Under the pieces are notes generated by a model. The model did not search any database. It saw only the letters and a program-made list of their open reading frames with translations, and was not told the DNA's origin. From a virus: 25,552 nucleotides of DNA. Numbering within the stretch: position 1 is the first letter of the stretch; each line of letters begins with the position of its first letter. The translations under genes were made by a program, and so were the position numbers. The DNA is taken from positions 1 through 25,552 of IMG/VR virus record IMGVR_UViG_3300048592_000956. One strand, written 5' to 3'. Positions 1 to 5,747 of the stretch are shown piece after piece.

Positions 1-211
1 TGTATAACGTCCTACCGACATCTTGTTTCAATATCCTTTCCGCGGACTCCGCCACGGAGGCGCGATCTTCTGCGTTGGACCATTTATCGAATAGGGTTAC
101 GATCAACATCACTATTCCTGCCACGATTACCATTAATGCCAACGCGATCAGCTCGCGCCAACTTTTCCAATTAACCAGTAAAATTACCCAAGGTACTTCG
201 ATTGCCAGCAT
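1..211 (-). CDS. Small membrane protein, cut by the left window edge
   Basis: An open frame runs from an ATG at 211 to the window edge, giving 70 visible residues and no stop. It starts MLAIEVPWVI. A hydrophobic stretch at about residues 24-41 (LIALALMVIVAGIVMLIVTL) is a convincing single transmembrane helix. After it comes a charged, soluble-looking tail (DKWSNAEDRASVAESAERI). The chosen ATG overlaps the end of the upstream gene by 41 bases and has only a weak AAGG/GGAA upstream, so a later start inside the helix is possible. It is the last visible member of the early operon. Small one-helix proteins of this kind can be holin-like, spanin-like or exclusion factors, but nothing here decides between these. 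The family is not recognised. Confidence 0.5.
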   Translation of the reverse strand, partial: MLAIEVPWVILLVNWKSWRELIALALMVIVAGIVMLIVTLFDKWSNAEDRASVAESAERILKQDVGRTLY

Positions 212-443
212 CCTTGCTGTGTTCCGTTGATTTGTTGTTAGTTCTTTCTTCGTGTATCGCTGCCACGGAATCCACTGGATCACCAGCAGACTCAGGCTCA
301 TTATCACCACCGCTATTCCTGTTTGTGCGAGCATAGTAAATCTCCGCGTCCTGAACTATCTTTTGCAACGCCGCCCACCAAGCCTTTTCCTTACCTGGCG
401 GCAAAGGCACATAATGTGTTTCACAATTGATTTGCAGTTTCAT
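171..443 (-). CDS. Hypothetical protein, 90 aa
   Basis: A small soluble protein starting MKLQINCETH. The ATG at 443 follows GGGGAGG at very short spacing and lies inside the end of the upstream gene (stop at 421), as is normal in this operon. The first 40 residues look folded (YVPLPPGKEKAWWAALQKIV, then AEIYYART). The remaining half is low complexity and rich in Asn, Ser, Glu and Asp, so it is probably disordered. No catalytic motif, membrane segment or cysteine pair is visible. I do not recognise the family. Its place downstream of the methyltransferase suggests a dispensable early accessory protein. Confidence 0.6.
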   Translation of the reverse strand: MKLQINCETHYVPLPPGKEKAWWAALQKIVQDAEIYYARTNRNSGGDNEPESAGDPVDSVAAIHEERTNNKSTEHSKDAGNRSTLGNFTG

Positions 444-636
444 CGCCTCCCCTCTGCCTGCAATCGATCAACTCGCTTTTGCCCTCATAAATAACGCACA
501 CATTGGCTCCCTGATTATGCAGCTCATCAATTGCAGGCAATACATTGAGTGTAGGATCATGAAACACAATCTTCCCCCTGCCAGGCGTTACCAACGCCAC
601 ATCACCGGTGATGGGGTCAATCATCGCAAACGGCAT
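421..636 (-). CDS. Hypothetical protein, 71 aa
   Basis: The frame is open further upstream, but the ATG at 636 is preceded by GAGGAGGGGGATC, a good ribosome site, and gives MPFAMIDPITGD. The start lies 20 bases inside the end of the preceding gene (stop at 617), which fits translational coupling. The sequence looks like a small beta-rich fold (DVALVTPGRGKIVF, then ANVCVIYEG) with a polar tail. No known motif, signal peptide or membrane helix is seen. The function is unknown. Confidence 0.6.
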   Translation of the reverse strand: MPFAMIDPITGDVALVTPGRGKIVFHDPTLNVLPAIDELHNQGANVCVIYEGKSELIDCRQRGGDETANQL

Positions 637-871
637 GATCCCCCTCCTCACCTGGCACACGTGCCACAATGTACACACTCCGTACACTTTCATCACTGCG
701 AGGCATTTTCTCATTGGATACATCGATCACCTCGTAGTTGCCAGCTCTGAGGGCGTCCACCACAGCGCCCACAAAAGCCTTGATCAAACCCGGTGCAGCC
801 TGGATGCGGATGTTCCCCACCGGTACCTTCTGCACCTTATCAATTCGCTCCTGTTGTTCAGCCAATAACAC
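617..871 (-). CDS. Hypothetical protein, 84 aa
   Basis: The start is a GTG at 871, nine bases after AGGAGG. That ribosome site contains the stop codon of the methyltransferase (TAA at 877-879). The protein starts MLLAEQQERIDKVQKV. It has an amphipathic helix-rich region (PGLIKAFVGAVVDALRAGNY) followed by a probable strand (RSVYIVARV). The size and the mixed alpha/beta pattern are common in phage accessory proteins, but no family is recognised. It also overlaps the end of the alternative frame at 858. It is probably translated from the same early mRNA as the methyltransferase. Confidence 0.6.
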   Translation of the reverse strand: MLLAEQQERIDKVQKVPVGNIRIQAAPGLIKAFVGAVVDALRAGNYEVIDVSNEKMPRSDESVRSVYIVARVPGEEGDHAVCDD

Positions 872-1622
872 TTCTATTACCTCCTGTTTTCTGACAATTC
901 ATTCCATGCAGTTCGCACCACTGCCGGTATTTGTCCATTTCCAATGGCTCTAATGCGGTCCATCCAATGGGGAATCCCATAATCCATTCCAAGAAACTCA
1001 AATTCGGGTATTCTCCAAAGCTTTTGATCATCTGTGCGATAATACTTTCCGTTCCACCATTCTTGTTCCTGGTTAGTTCTCTTTTCATGATGGATTTTTT
1101 GCTGAACCGCATGCGGATATAATCCGACGCCGTGGGTGTGATCCACAAGGAATATTCTCTTGCGTAATTGCGGGGAACCGACGCTCGTGCCTTGAAAAGT
1201 TCCCCATATTGCACCATACCCCATGACGGATAAGGTGGAGAGAATTTCTCCAAAGTATTCGTAATGAACGAGCCTTGATACGTTTTCCAGCATGATTCGC
1301 CTGGGTCGTACTTCGCCAATGATACGCGCGGTGTCCGGCCATAAATTTCGTTCGTCGTTTTCTGCTCTTCCTTTACCTGCTGAGCTGTATGGCTGACACG
1401 GGAATCCTGCAGTGACAATATCCACCGATCCAGCCCAGGGACGCCCGTCGAAGGTGCGCACGTCGTCCCAGATGGGTGCATCATCGAGGATTCCATCCCG
1501 GATTCTGGCTTTGATGATTTCGACTGCGTAGTCATTGTTTTCGACATAGCAGACGGTCCGCCATCCGAGCAATTTGGATCCAAGCAATCCGCCGCCTCCA
1601 CCGGCAAATAAAGCCAGCTCAT
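858..1622 (-). CDS. Possible second protein encoded in the +1 frame of the methyltransferase gene, 254 aa
   Basis: This frame is open for 254 codons on the same strand as the methyltransferase and covers almost all of it. It begins with an ATG four bases downstream of the methyltransferase TTG and could use the same GGAGG. It does not look like random sequence. SLAKYDP (101-107), CWKTYQGS (111-118), YPSWGM (131-136), LWITPTASD (159-167) and EWIMGFPIGWTALEP (212-226) match, as I remember them, motifs in phage proteins usually called hypothetical or methyltransferase-associated. Those database proteins may themselves be +1 readings of methyltransferase genes, so the similarity alone does not prove translation. 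If real, it is an overprinted gene or one reached by frameshifting. Its function is unknown. Confidence 0.4.
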   Translation of the reverse strand: MSWLYLPVEAADCLDPNCSDGGPSAMSKTMTTQSKSSKPESGMESSMMHPSGTTCAPSTGVPGLDRWILSLQDSRVSHTAQQVKEEQKTTNEIYGRTPRVSLAKYDPGESCWKTYQGSFITNTLEKFSPPYPSWGMVQYGELFKARASVPRNYAREYSLWITPTASDYIRMRFSKKSIMKRELTRNKNGGTESIIAQMIKSFGEYPNLSFLEWIMGFPIGWTALEPLEMDKYRQWCELHGMNCQKTGGNRSVIG

Positions 1623-1626
1623 TCAA
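877..1626 (-). CDS. Solitary C5-cytosine DNA methyltransferase, 249 aa
   Basis: It transfers a methyl group from SAM to carbon 5 of cytosine in a short DNA target. The family motifs are present in order: motif I FAGGGG (residues 7-12, SAM binding), motif IV GFPCQPYS (74-81, catalytic Cys77), motif VI ENV (114-116), motif VIII QLRKRIF (153-159) and motif X IGNGQIP (228-234). At 249 residues it is short for the family, and the target-recognition segment between motifs VIII and X is only about 65 residues. No restriction endonuclease gene is adjacent, so a likely role is protecting phage DNA from host restriction or regulatory marking. The start must be the TTG at 1626: the codons before it are TGG and TGA in frame, and GGAGG lies six bases upstream. 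The whole gene is overlapped by a +1-frame ORF. Confidence 0.9.
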   Translation of the reverse strand: MNELALFAGGGGGLLGSKLLGWRTVCYVENNDYAVEIIKARIRDGILDDAPIWDDVRTFDGRPWAGSVDIVTAGFPCQPYSSAGKGRAENDERNLWPDTARIIGEVRPRRIMLENVSRLVHYEYFGEILSTLSVMGYGAIWGTFQGTSVGSPQLRKRIFLVDHTHGVGLYPHAVQQKIHHEKRTNQEQEWWNGKYYRTDDQKLWRIPEFEFLGMDYGIPHWMDRIRAIGNGQIPAVVRTAWNELSENRR

Positions 1627-1855
1627 CCATCACCTCCACATGATGATTAAACGGCACGTACCTCTGAACTACACCCAGACGATTGGCCAATGCACACTGA
1701 TCCATCGACACGCCGCGGCTTTCCGTGAGCCGGAAATCCTTCAATCCCAGCGATGGAATACTGACTCTCGTGCCGGTGTTGATAATCTCACCGGCACTGA
1801 TCATCTCACGCAGCTTATCCGGATGGATCACGACAAATTCGAATTCATTGGACAT
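1619..1855 (-). CDS. Hypothetical protein, 78 aa
   Basis: The ATG at 1855 (MSNEFEFVVIHP) has GAGGTACAG just upstream and is preferred over the earlier in-frame ATGs, which have no ribosome site. It overlaps the end of the 38-residue ORF before it by 11 bases and the methyltransferase start by 8 bases, so all three are probably translationally coupled. The product looks soluble and mixed alpha/beta, with a Val-rich end (HHVEVMVE). No motif is recognised. Its position directly before a methyltransferase could mean a partner or an antirestriction accessory role, but nothing in the sequence supports a specific function. Confidence 0.6.
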   Translation of the reverse strand: MSNEFEFVVIHPDKLREMISAGEIINTGTRVSIPSLGLKDFRLTESRGVSMDQCALANRLGVVQRYVPFNHHVEVMVE

Positions 1856-1961
1856 CCTGTACCTCGCTGTCATCCACCTGGGCATGGCCAAAGAAAATTA
1901 GAATCAGGTGTCCAAGGATCTCAATGCCAAGCTGTTTAAACCATTCATAAACTTTCCTCAT
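1845..1961 (-). CDS. Very small hydrophobic ORF, 38 aa
   Basis: The frame begins MRKVYEWFKQ at an ATG one base after the tyrosine recombinase stop. It has a good ribosome site (GGGAGGTGA) that overlaps the end of the recombinase gene. It has a short hydrophobic run (GIEILGHLILIFFGHA) that could be a marginal membrane helix or the core of an amphipathic helix, then an acidic tail (DDSEVQDVQ). The tight spacing on both sides and the strong SD argue that it is translated. No family is recognised, and the small size limits confidence. Confidence 0.5.
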   Translation of the reverse strand: MRKVYEWFKQLGIEILGHLILIFFGHAQVDDSEVQDVQ

Positions 1962-1962
1962 T

Positions 1963-2988
1963 TCACCTCCCAACGGCGCCACGCTCAGCGGCAGCGAACA
2001 GATCATCTTCCGACAGTCGGGTATAGCGTAAAGAAGTTTCCAGTTTCTTGTGTCTCCCGATTGCCTGGACGGCCCGTACATCGGACCCTGCATCCAGTAC
2101 CTGCGTGAGCGTGGTATGTCGTAAGCTGTGTGCAGTAAAACGGATACCAGTCCTAGCACTCACCTCGAGCACCGTCTTCTGCACGGCCCGCGTGGTCAGC
2201 TCTTCGCCGTTTTCCGCGGGAAACAACAATTTTGAATCTCTTATAGGCATCTCCTTTCTGATTTGCAACCAGTCCTGTAAAAAATCGCGGGCAATCAACG
2301 GCACCGGCACATCGCCGGTGGTTCCGCGTTTCGCAATCGACCCATGGATATGCACCCAGCCTTTTCGCTCACCCAGGGTGAGATCAGCAAGCTGCAATTG
2401 CACAGCCTCGCCCACACGCAGACCGCTGTAGGCCATCAGCGCGAACAGGGCCCGGTTACGCATGGCGAGCCAGCGTTCGCGCCCTGTGGTGGGTCGAAAC
2501 TTCTCTTTTTTGTAATTCGTATCAATACTGAGGGTTAAGTACTTCATGATCCGGTTGCGCTCTTGCTTACTCAGGCTCTTTGGCGCCAATTCAACCACCG
2601 GCATGAGCGGCAGTGTGTTGACCTTGGGCATGTTCAGTTTGTACTTTTTATGTGCAAACTCACAGAACATGGCCAGGCTGGCCCGCCTGCGTTCCCAGGT
2701 GGATGGCGCACAGCGTACTTCATCCACCATCCAGGCGCGGTATGATCGCAGATCCATGATATTCATCTGCTCGGGCGAAAACGGCTCGCCGCATTCATTC
2801 ACCCACCAGCAGCAGAAATGGGAGAGGTCATACATATACCCCTTGACCGTATTCACTGCACTGTGTCGCTGCTTCAACCAGGTTTCGAAGTCTTCCCTCC
2901 AGCTCTCCGAGCTTATCGAGGAGTGAGGGGTCGAGGTAGTAATATTCACACGTCTGTTTAACTTCGGGTTCGCCACTGCCAACATCAT
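1963..2988 (-). CDS. Tyrosine recombinase / phage integrase, 341 aa
   Basis: A site-specific recombinase of the lambda-integrase/XerCD superfamily, which cuts DNA through a tyrosine-3'-phosphate intermediate. The N-terminal SAM-like core-binding domain spans about residues 30-115 (the WREDFETWLKQ region) and the catalytic domain about 135-330. The catalytic residues are all visible: Arg191 (SGLR), Lys220 (SIAKRG), His287 and Arg290 (HSLR), His313 (GRH) and nucleophile Tyr322 (RYT). The ATG at 2988 overlaps the stop of the preceding gene in an ATGA arrangement, with GGAGG just upstream. It lies in the early operon, about 350 bp from the tRNA-like structure at 3504-3542, and the same element also carries a large serine recombinase. 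It could be an integrase, a circular-dimer resolvase, or a recombinase acting on a host dif-like site. Confidence 0.92.
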   Translation of the reverse strand: MMLAVANPKLNRRVNITTSTPHSSISSESWREDFETWLKQRHSAVNTVKGYMYDLSHFCCWWVNECGEPFSPEQMNIMDLRSYRAWMVDEVRCAPSTWERRRASLAMFCEFAHKKYKLNMPKVNTLPLMPVVELAPKSLSKQERNRIMKYLTLSIDTNYKKEKFRPTTGRERWLAMRNRALFALMAYSGLRVGEAVQLQLADLTLGERKGWVHIHGSIAKRGTTGDVPVPLIARDFLQDWLQIRKEMPIRDSKLLFPAENGEELTTRAVQKTVLEVSARTGIRFTAHSLRHTTLTQVLDAGSDVRAVQAIGRHKKLETSLRYTRLSEDDLFAAAERGAVGR

Positions 2989-3344
2989 GCACCTCCAAAC
3001 GCGCGGCGCAGAATGGCAAGCTGAGCATCATTCCAGGCCACCCACTTACCGCCGGATGTACGCGGTTTCTCCAGACCCATGGCCGAACACATCCGCCCCA
3101 CCCGCTGCACCGAAGGTTCCGGATAAATATCCACACAGCGTTTCACCTCTTCTACCATCGTGCGGTAAAAACGGCTGTCTTCCCCATCCTGGCTGATCTC
3201 ACAATGGCTGTCATCTTGGGAAAATTCTTCCAGGGTAGCTACAATGGCCCTGGCCAAATCCGTTTCGGATTGTGTCGTTTTTGGTCCCGCTTTAATCACT
3301 TCCGCTAAAACGTCTTTGTCTAATACTTTGATATCGATTGTCAT
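2985..3344 (-). CDS. Small winged-helix-like DNA-binding protein, 119 aa
   Basis: The ATG at 3344 follows GGGGAGGTAATAGC, a strong ribosome site. The N-terminal two thirds is acidic and helical (KDVLAEVIKAG, DLARAIVATLEEF). The C-terminal 45 residues (RVGRMCSAMGLEKPRTSGG, then WNDAQLAILRRAFGG) look like the winged-helix tail found at the end of many phage primase-helicase proteins. A similar segment ends the gene at 4831-5331. Lying between the ATPase and the tyrosine recombinase, it could be a replication accessory or a recombination directionality factor. Both are inference. Its stop overlaps the recombinase start. Confidence 0.65.
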   Translation of the reverse strand: MTIDIKVLDKDVLAEVIKAGPKTTQSETDLARAIVATLEEFSQDDSHCEISQDGEDSRFYRTMVEEVKRCVDIYPEPSVQRVGRMCSAMGLEKPRTSGGKWVAWNDAQLAILRRAFGGA

Positions 3345-3365
3345 GCTATTACCTCCCCGGATATT

Positions 3366-3379
3366 CGGGTCCGGACCCG
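3366..3379. repeat. 14-bp perfect palindrome upstream of the winged-helix gene
   Basis: CGGGTCCGGACCCG is identical to its own reverse complement. It lies just upstream of the ribosome site for the gene that starts at 3344. It could be a protein-binding site or a short RNA hairpin that affects translation of that gene. No T-run follows it, so it is not a standard terminator. Confidence 0.55.
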
Positions 3380-3381
3380 TT

Positions 3382-3548
3382 ATGGTTTTGTTTCTCCCTT
3401 TGCCCTCCCCACCTTAGGGCCTCGTGAGTGCCTGCTCCTGACACTTTGAGGGATGGGAAGGGCTTCGAGGAGGATCGAACTCATGGCCCGCTTACGGCCA
3501 AAATGGGCGCCGGGGAATCGAACCCCGGAATCCTCACGCCCGAATGTG
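3382..3548 (-). ncRNA. Structured non-coding stretch with tRNA-like elements in the early operon
   Basis: No gene fits between 3345 and 3548, yet the minus strand here folds strongly. In order it holds four parts: a tRNA-like acceptor/T-arm unit (3504-3542); a perfect 5-bp hairpin with a 7-base loop (3484-3500, TGGCC/GGCCA); a second T-loop-like GTTCGATCC inside a 5-bp hairpin (3464-3479, TTCGA/TCGAA); and a long nested structure at 3402-3463. In that last part GCCCTTCCC pairs with GGGGAGGGC around a CCTC/GAGG helix and an AGTGTC/GGCACT hairpin. It could be a decayed tRNA pair, an attachment site carrying tRNA 3' sequence, an mRNA-processing element or a new RNA. Transcription as a separate RNA is not shown. 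Confidence 0.4.
3504..3542 (-). other. tRNA-like acceptor/T-arm minihelix (tRNA remnant or att-associated)
   Basis: The T arm is perfect: CGGGG, loop TTCGATT, CCCCG (3511-3527). The next seven bases, GCGCCCA, pair with CGGGCGT at 3536-3542 over six of seven positions, one being a G-T wobble. Only eight bases separate the 5' acceptor strand from the T arm, so the D and anticodon arms are missing and this cannot be an ordinary tRNA. Phage attP sites for tyrosine integrases often carry the T arm and 3' end of a host tRNA, and a tyrosine integrase lies 0.5 kb downstream. A decayed tRNA is the other simple explanation. Confidence 0.5.
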
Positions 3549-3740
3549 TTACTGTTCCAACGCTGCCCGCACGAAACAATCTTTCGCTTCCAGCAGCTTG
3601 CGCATACCGGCGCTTTTTTCTGCACCATCCGGCAGCTTGTCTTCCATCTCATGCGCCAATTCGGCACAGGGAATGCTCACTTCTTGCAGCTTTTCCGGAA
3701 GATGCGCAAACTCAAACCACTTGATCGTTGTAGATGCCAT
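3549..3740 (-). CDS. Internal start: 63-aa C-terminal protein, possibly Acb2/Tad1-hairpin-like
   Basis: Inside the ATPase frame an ATG at 3740 is preceded by AAAGGAGGTGAA, a complete complement to the 16S rRNA tail at good spacing. This is far stronger than chance and should start a separate 63-residue product (MASTTIKWFEFAHLPEKL). The product has the pattern F-x-HLP, a helix ending in LAHEMEDKL, then LPDGAEKSAGMRKLLEAKD and VRAAL. From memory, close relatives occur as stand-alone small genes in many tailed phages. The DG-x-EKS-x4-KLxEA pattern resembles the hairpin proteins of the Acb2/Tad1 group, which bind signalling nucleotides of CBASS or Thoeris. That functional link is inference. Here the small gene is in frame with the upstream ATPase with no stop between them. 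Confidence 0.6.
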   Translation of the reverse strand: MASTTIKWFEFAHLPEKLQEVSIPCAELAHEMEDKLPDGAEKSAGMRKLLEAKDCFVRAALEQ

Positions 3741-4796
3741 TTCACCTCCTTTCAGATTGTTGATTGTAAAAATCACCTGATCCACCGTTTCAGGTGTCGG
3801 GCGGTTACGTTCAAAATATTTCTGTACAGTTTCACGTACACTCTGCTGAGCCGTTGGGTCATTTTCCAATGCAGTTATCAAAGTGGCAGAAAACCTGTTC
3901 AAGTTTGCGGAGATATTCAGGTCATAACGGCAAACATTCGGATCAATTTCTTCACGCCAATATTCCAGGCGAAAGCGCAGCAAGCTGTTCCGCAAATTCT
4001 GAGCGCGTACTTTTGCTGAATCTGTAATCTGCAGGGGAATTTCCGCTTTCAAAACATCAACAATTTCCATGGGTTTCATGTGAATCCTGATGGAATTACC
4101 TCGTATTGCATCATCGATTTCTTCAATAAACCGGGTGGCTAACATCTTGGGGAAAAACGTGTTGTAGTGTACAAACCCTTTTCCATGTTCCATCTTGCTC
4201 AAAGGCCTGCCTTTCATTGTTCCCATTCTGCAAAATTTGCTCAGCTCAGATTCAGGATTAAAGATGTCATCGGTTTCATCGATCACCATCGTGGTCTGAT
4301 ATGAGTTTGCAGCTCGAATAGAACTAGCTTGTGAAGTGAAGTTTCCACACCACATCGGGTGATACGCCAGCAAGCTGCTGCGATACACGGTTTCTGATTT
4401 TCCGCAGCCTAAACCGGCCGTAACGACAAGGTATTGCGTGGTCACAAAGCAGTCATAAATCCAGCTTTTCAAGAGCCAAACGGCAATCATTTCGGCATCG
4501 TTTTCATCACTGAACAGGATGAGAGAGGACAGGTAATATTTAATTTTGATCAGCAATTCAGATGGAGAATAAGCTTTCCCAAGCTCCGATGGGTACAAAA
4601 TACTGCCGGTCGTGATAAGCGGCGTCGGTTCCACCGGTACAAACACACTGGCATGAGTTTCCAAAACATCCCCGGAATCAATATTCCCTTCAGGGTCCCG
4701 CCAGGCCAGGCTGGCTTTTTGAGTTTTAGCATCGTACAGGTACTCAATCAAATGCCCCTCATGCAGTCCACCCAATGTTTCAATCCGTTCTTTCAT
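3549..4796 (-). CDS. Helicase-like P-loop ATPase of phage replication (DUF3631-like), 415 aa
   Basis: The Walker A motif is AGLGCGKS (residues 127-134) and Walker B is MVIDE (170-174). They are followed by an FFPKMLATR segment (sensor-like) and Arg-rich motifs (IRGNSIRIHMKP). This order matches the ATPase core of DUF3631-type primase-helicases, which unwind DNA during plasmid and phage replication. No primase motifs are seen, and the N terminus (1-110) is not recognised. The ATG at 4796 has TTGGAGGATTGAA upstream. The last 63 residues appear to be a distinct small protein with its own perfect ribosome site, fused in frame. The winged-helix tail usual at the end of such proteins is absent here but appears in two neighbouring genes. 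Confidence 0.75.
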   Translation of the reverse strand: MKERIETLGGLHEGHLIEYLYDAKTQKASLAWRDPEGNIDSGDVLETHASVFVPVEPTPLITTGSILYPSELGKAYSPSELLIKIKYYLSSLILFSDENDAEMIAVWLLKSWIYDCFVTTQYLVVTAGLGCGKSETVYRSSLLAYHPMWCGNFTSQASSIRAANSYQTTMVIDETDDIFNPESELSKFCRMGTMKGRPLSKMEHGKGFVHYNTFFPKMLATRFIEEIDDAIRGNSIRIHMKPMEIVDVLKAEIPLQITDSAKVRAQNLRNSLLRFRLEYWREEIDPNVCRYDLNISANLNRFSATLITALENDPTAQQSVRETVQKYFERNRPTPETVDQVIFTINNLKGGEMASTTIKWFEFAHLPEKLQEVSIPCAELAHEMEDKLPDGAEKSAGMRKLLEAKDCFVRAALEQ

Positions 4797-4830
4797 TTCA
4801 ATCCTCCAATTGAATATGGTTTATTAGTAT

Positions 4831-5331
4831 TTACAACGCAACCGGTTCCAATGCATCCGGATCGATACCAAAACTTACCGCCAGCCCTTCCAGGCGTATC
4901 TTGTTGTATTTGATATAGAATCCCGATTCTGTTCGTTTTGAGGTTTCAAGATTCAATTCATTGCATGCTATTTGGCCAACGCTATGAGCTGTTAGTAATC
5001 CATCAGGATGTCCATTCGGTTCGCTGATGTTGTTCGCTATCTGTGCCACAGCAGCAATGCTGATGCAATCTTGCTCATCAAATTTGCGGACAACCAGCGG
5101 ATTCTCTTTATTGAACTGATACGCCATAATGATTGCCTTTACAACCAGCTCTTGAAGTGCCGGATTATTTCGATATGATTTTTCAATATGATCTTTGACT
5201 ACTTCCTCGTACGCTTTTTGCAGCATGAAACGAAACTGATCTTTTGGTGAACGCACATTTACTTTGCACAGTACATTGAATTGCTCTTTTTCTTCCGGGC
5301 TTACTCTCAGGTAAATCACTACATTTTCCAT
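4831..5331 (-). CDS. Small DNA-binding-like early protein, 166 aa
   Basis: An ATG directly after the preceding stop (5343) exists, but the GGAGG inside it lies five bases before the ATG at 5331, so MENVVIYLRVSPEEK is the likely start. Residues 1-45 resemble a ribbon-helix-helix domain (VVIYLRVSPEEKEQF, then SPKDQFRFMLQKAYEE). The C-terminal 45 residues (SVGQIACNELNLETSKRT, then KIRLEGLAVSFGID) resemble the winged-helix tail of phage primase-helicases and the end of the gene at 2985-3344. Lying directly before the helicase-like ATPase, it may help load it at the origin or regulate it. The exact role is not known. Confidence 0.65.
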   Translation of the reverse strand: MENVVIYLRVSPEEKEQFNVLCKVNVRSPKDQFRFMLQKAYEEVVKDHIEKSYRNNPALQELVVKAIIMAYQFNKENPLVVRKFDEQDCISIAAVAQIANNISEPNGHPDGLLTAHSVGQIACNELNLETSKRTESGFYIKYNKIRLEGLAVSFGIDPDALEPVAL

Positions 5332-5343
5332 AAAAGCCTCCAT

Positions 5344-5715
5344 TTATCCGGCAAGTTCTTTTTTCAAAAGCTCTTCATATTCGTCTGTTTTCATACCTTT
5401 GAGGGCCTTTTCCAAAAACGCATAGGATAGTTTCGCTTTTTCTGCAATGGTTCCAATATTCACTTCCCCTATCCAGATTCCATCATGCTCCATCCTTTGG
5501 ATGGCATTCAGTAATGGACCGATGGCTTTTTCTCTTTCCATCCCTTCAGCCTCACCCACAAAGTGCGCCATTACCATCGTGATGAATGGCATCTTTGGTG
5601 TTTCGGTATTATCCGATATTCTCAGCCGGTACTCATGCACGGCTTCTGCATTTTCTTTTGCCAGATAGCTTTGCAACGCATATTCAAAATCGTCTACAGT
5701 TTCCAGATACATCAT
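5344..5715 (-). CDS. Hypothetical early protein, first gene of the leftward operon, 123 aa
   Basis: The frame opens at an ATG at 5742, but AGGAGAAAAC precedes the ATG pair at 5715 and 5712, so MMYLETVDDFEY is taken as the start. That leaves about 30 bases of leader after the predicted transcription start near 5746. The protein is acidic and mostly helical (FEYALQSYLAKENAEAV, EAEGMEREKAIGPLL, AEKAKLSYAFLEKALK), with no catalytic motif or membrane segment. As the first gene after the repressor-controlled promoter, it may be an early regulator or replication helper. I do not recognise the family. Confidence 0.65.
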   Translation of the reverse strand: MMYLETVDDFEYALQSYLAKENAEAVHEYRLRISDNTETPKMPFITMVMAHFVGEAEGMEREKAIGPLLNAIQRMEHDGIWIGEVNIGTIAEKAKLSYAFLEKALKGMKTDEYEELLKKELAG

Positions 5716-5747
5716 GTTTTCTCCTGTCTGTTCGTTTACCATTTTCT

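Noticed and set aside
1085-1342. Third minus-strand frame in the methyltransferase gene (85 aa)
   Set aside because: Unlike the +1 frame, it shows no ordered motifs and no SD.
3504-3600. Full tRNA gene on the minus strand
   Set aside because: The T arm is perfect, but there is no D arm or anticodon arm and the sequence upstream is the end of the ATPase gene.
4434-4913. Plus-strand 159-aa ORF opposite the ATPase
   Set aside because: Its composition is that of an antisense shadow, with no SD and no family resemblance; the ATPase frame explains the region.
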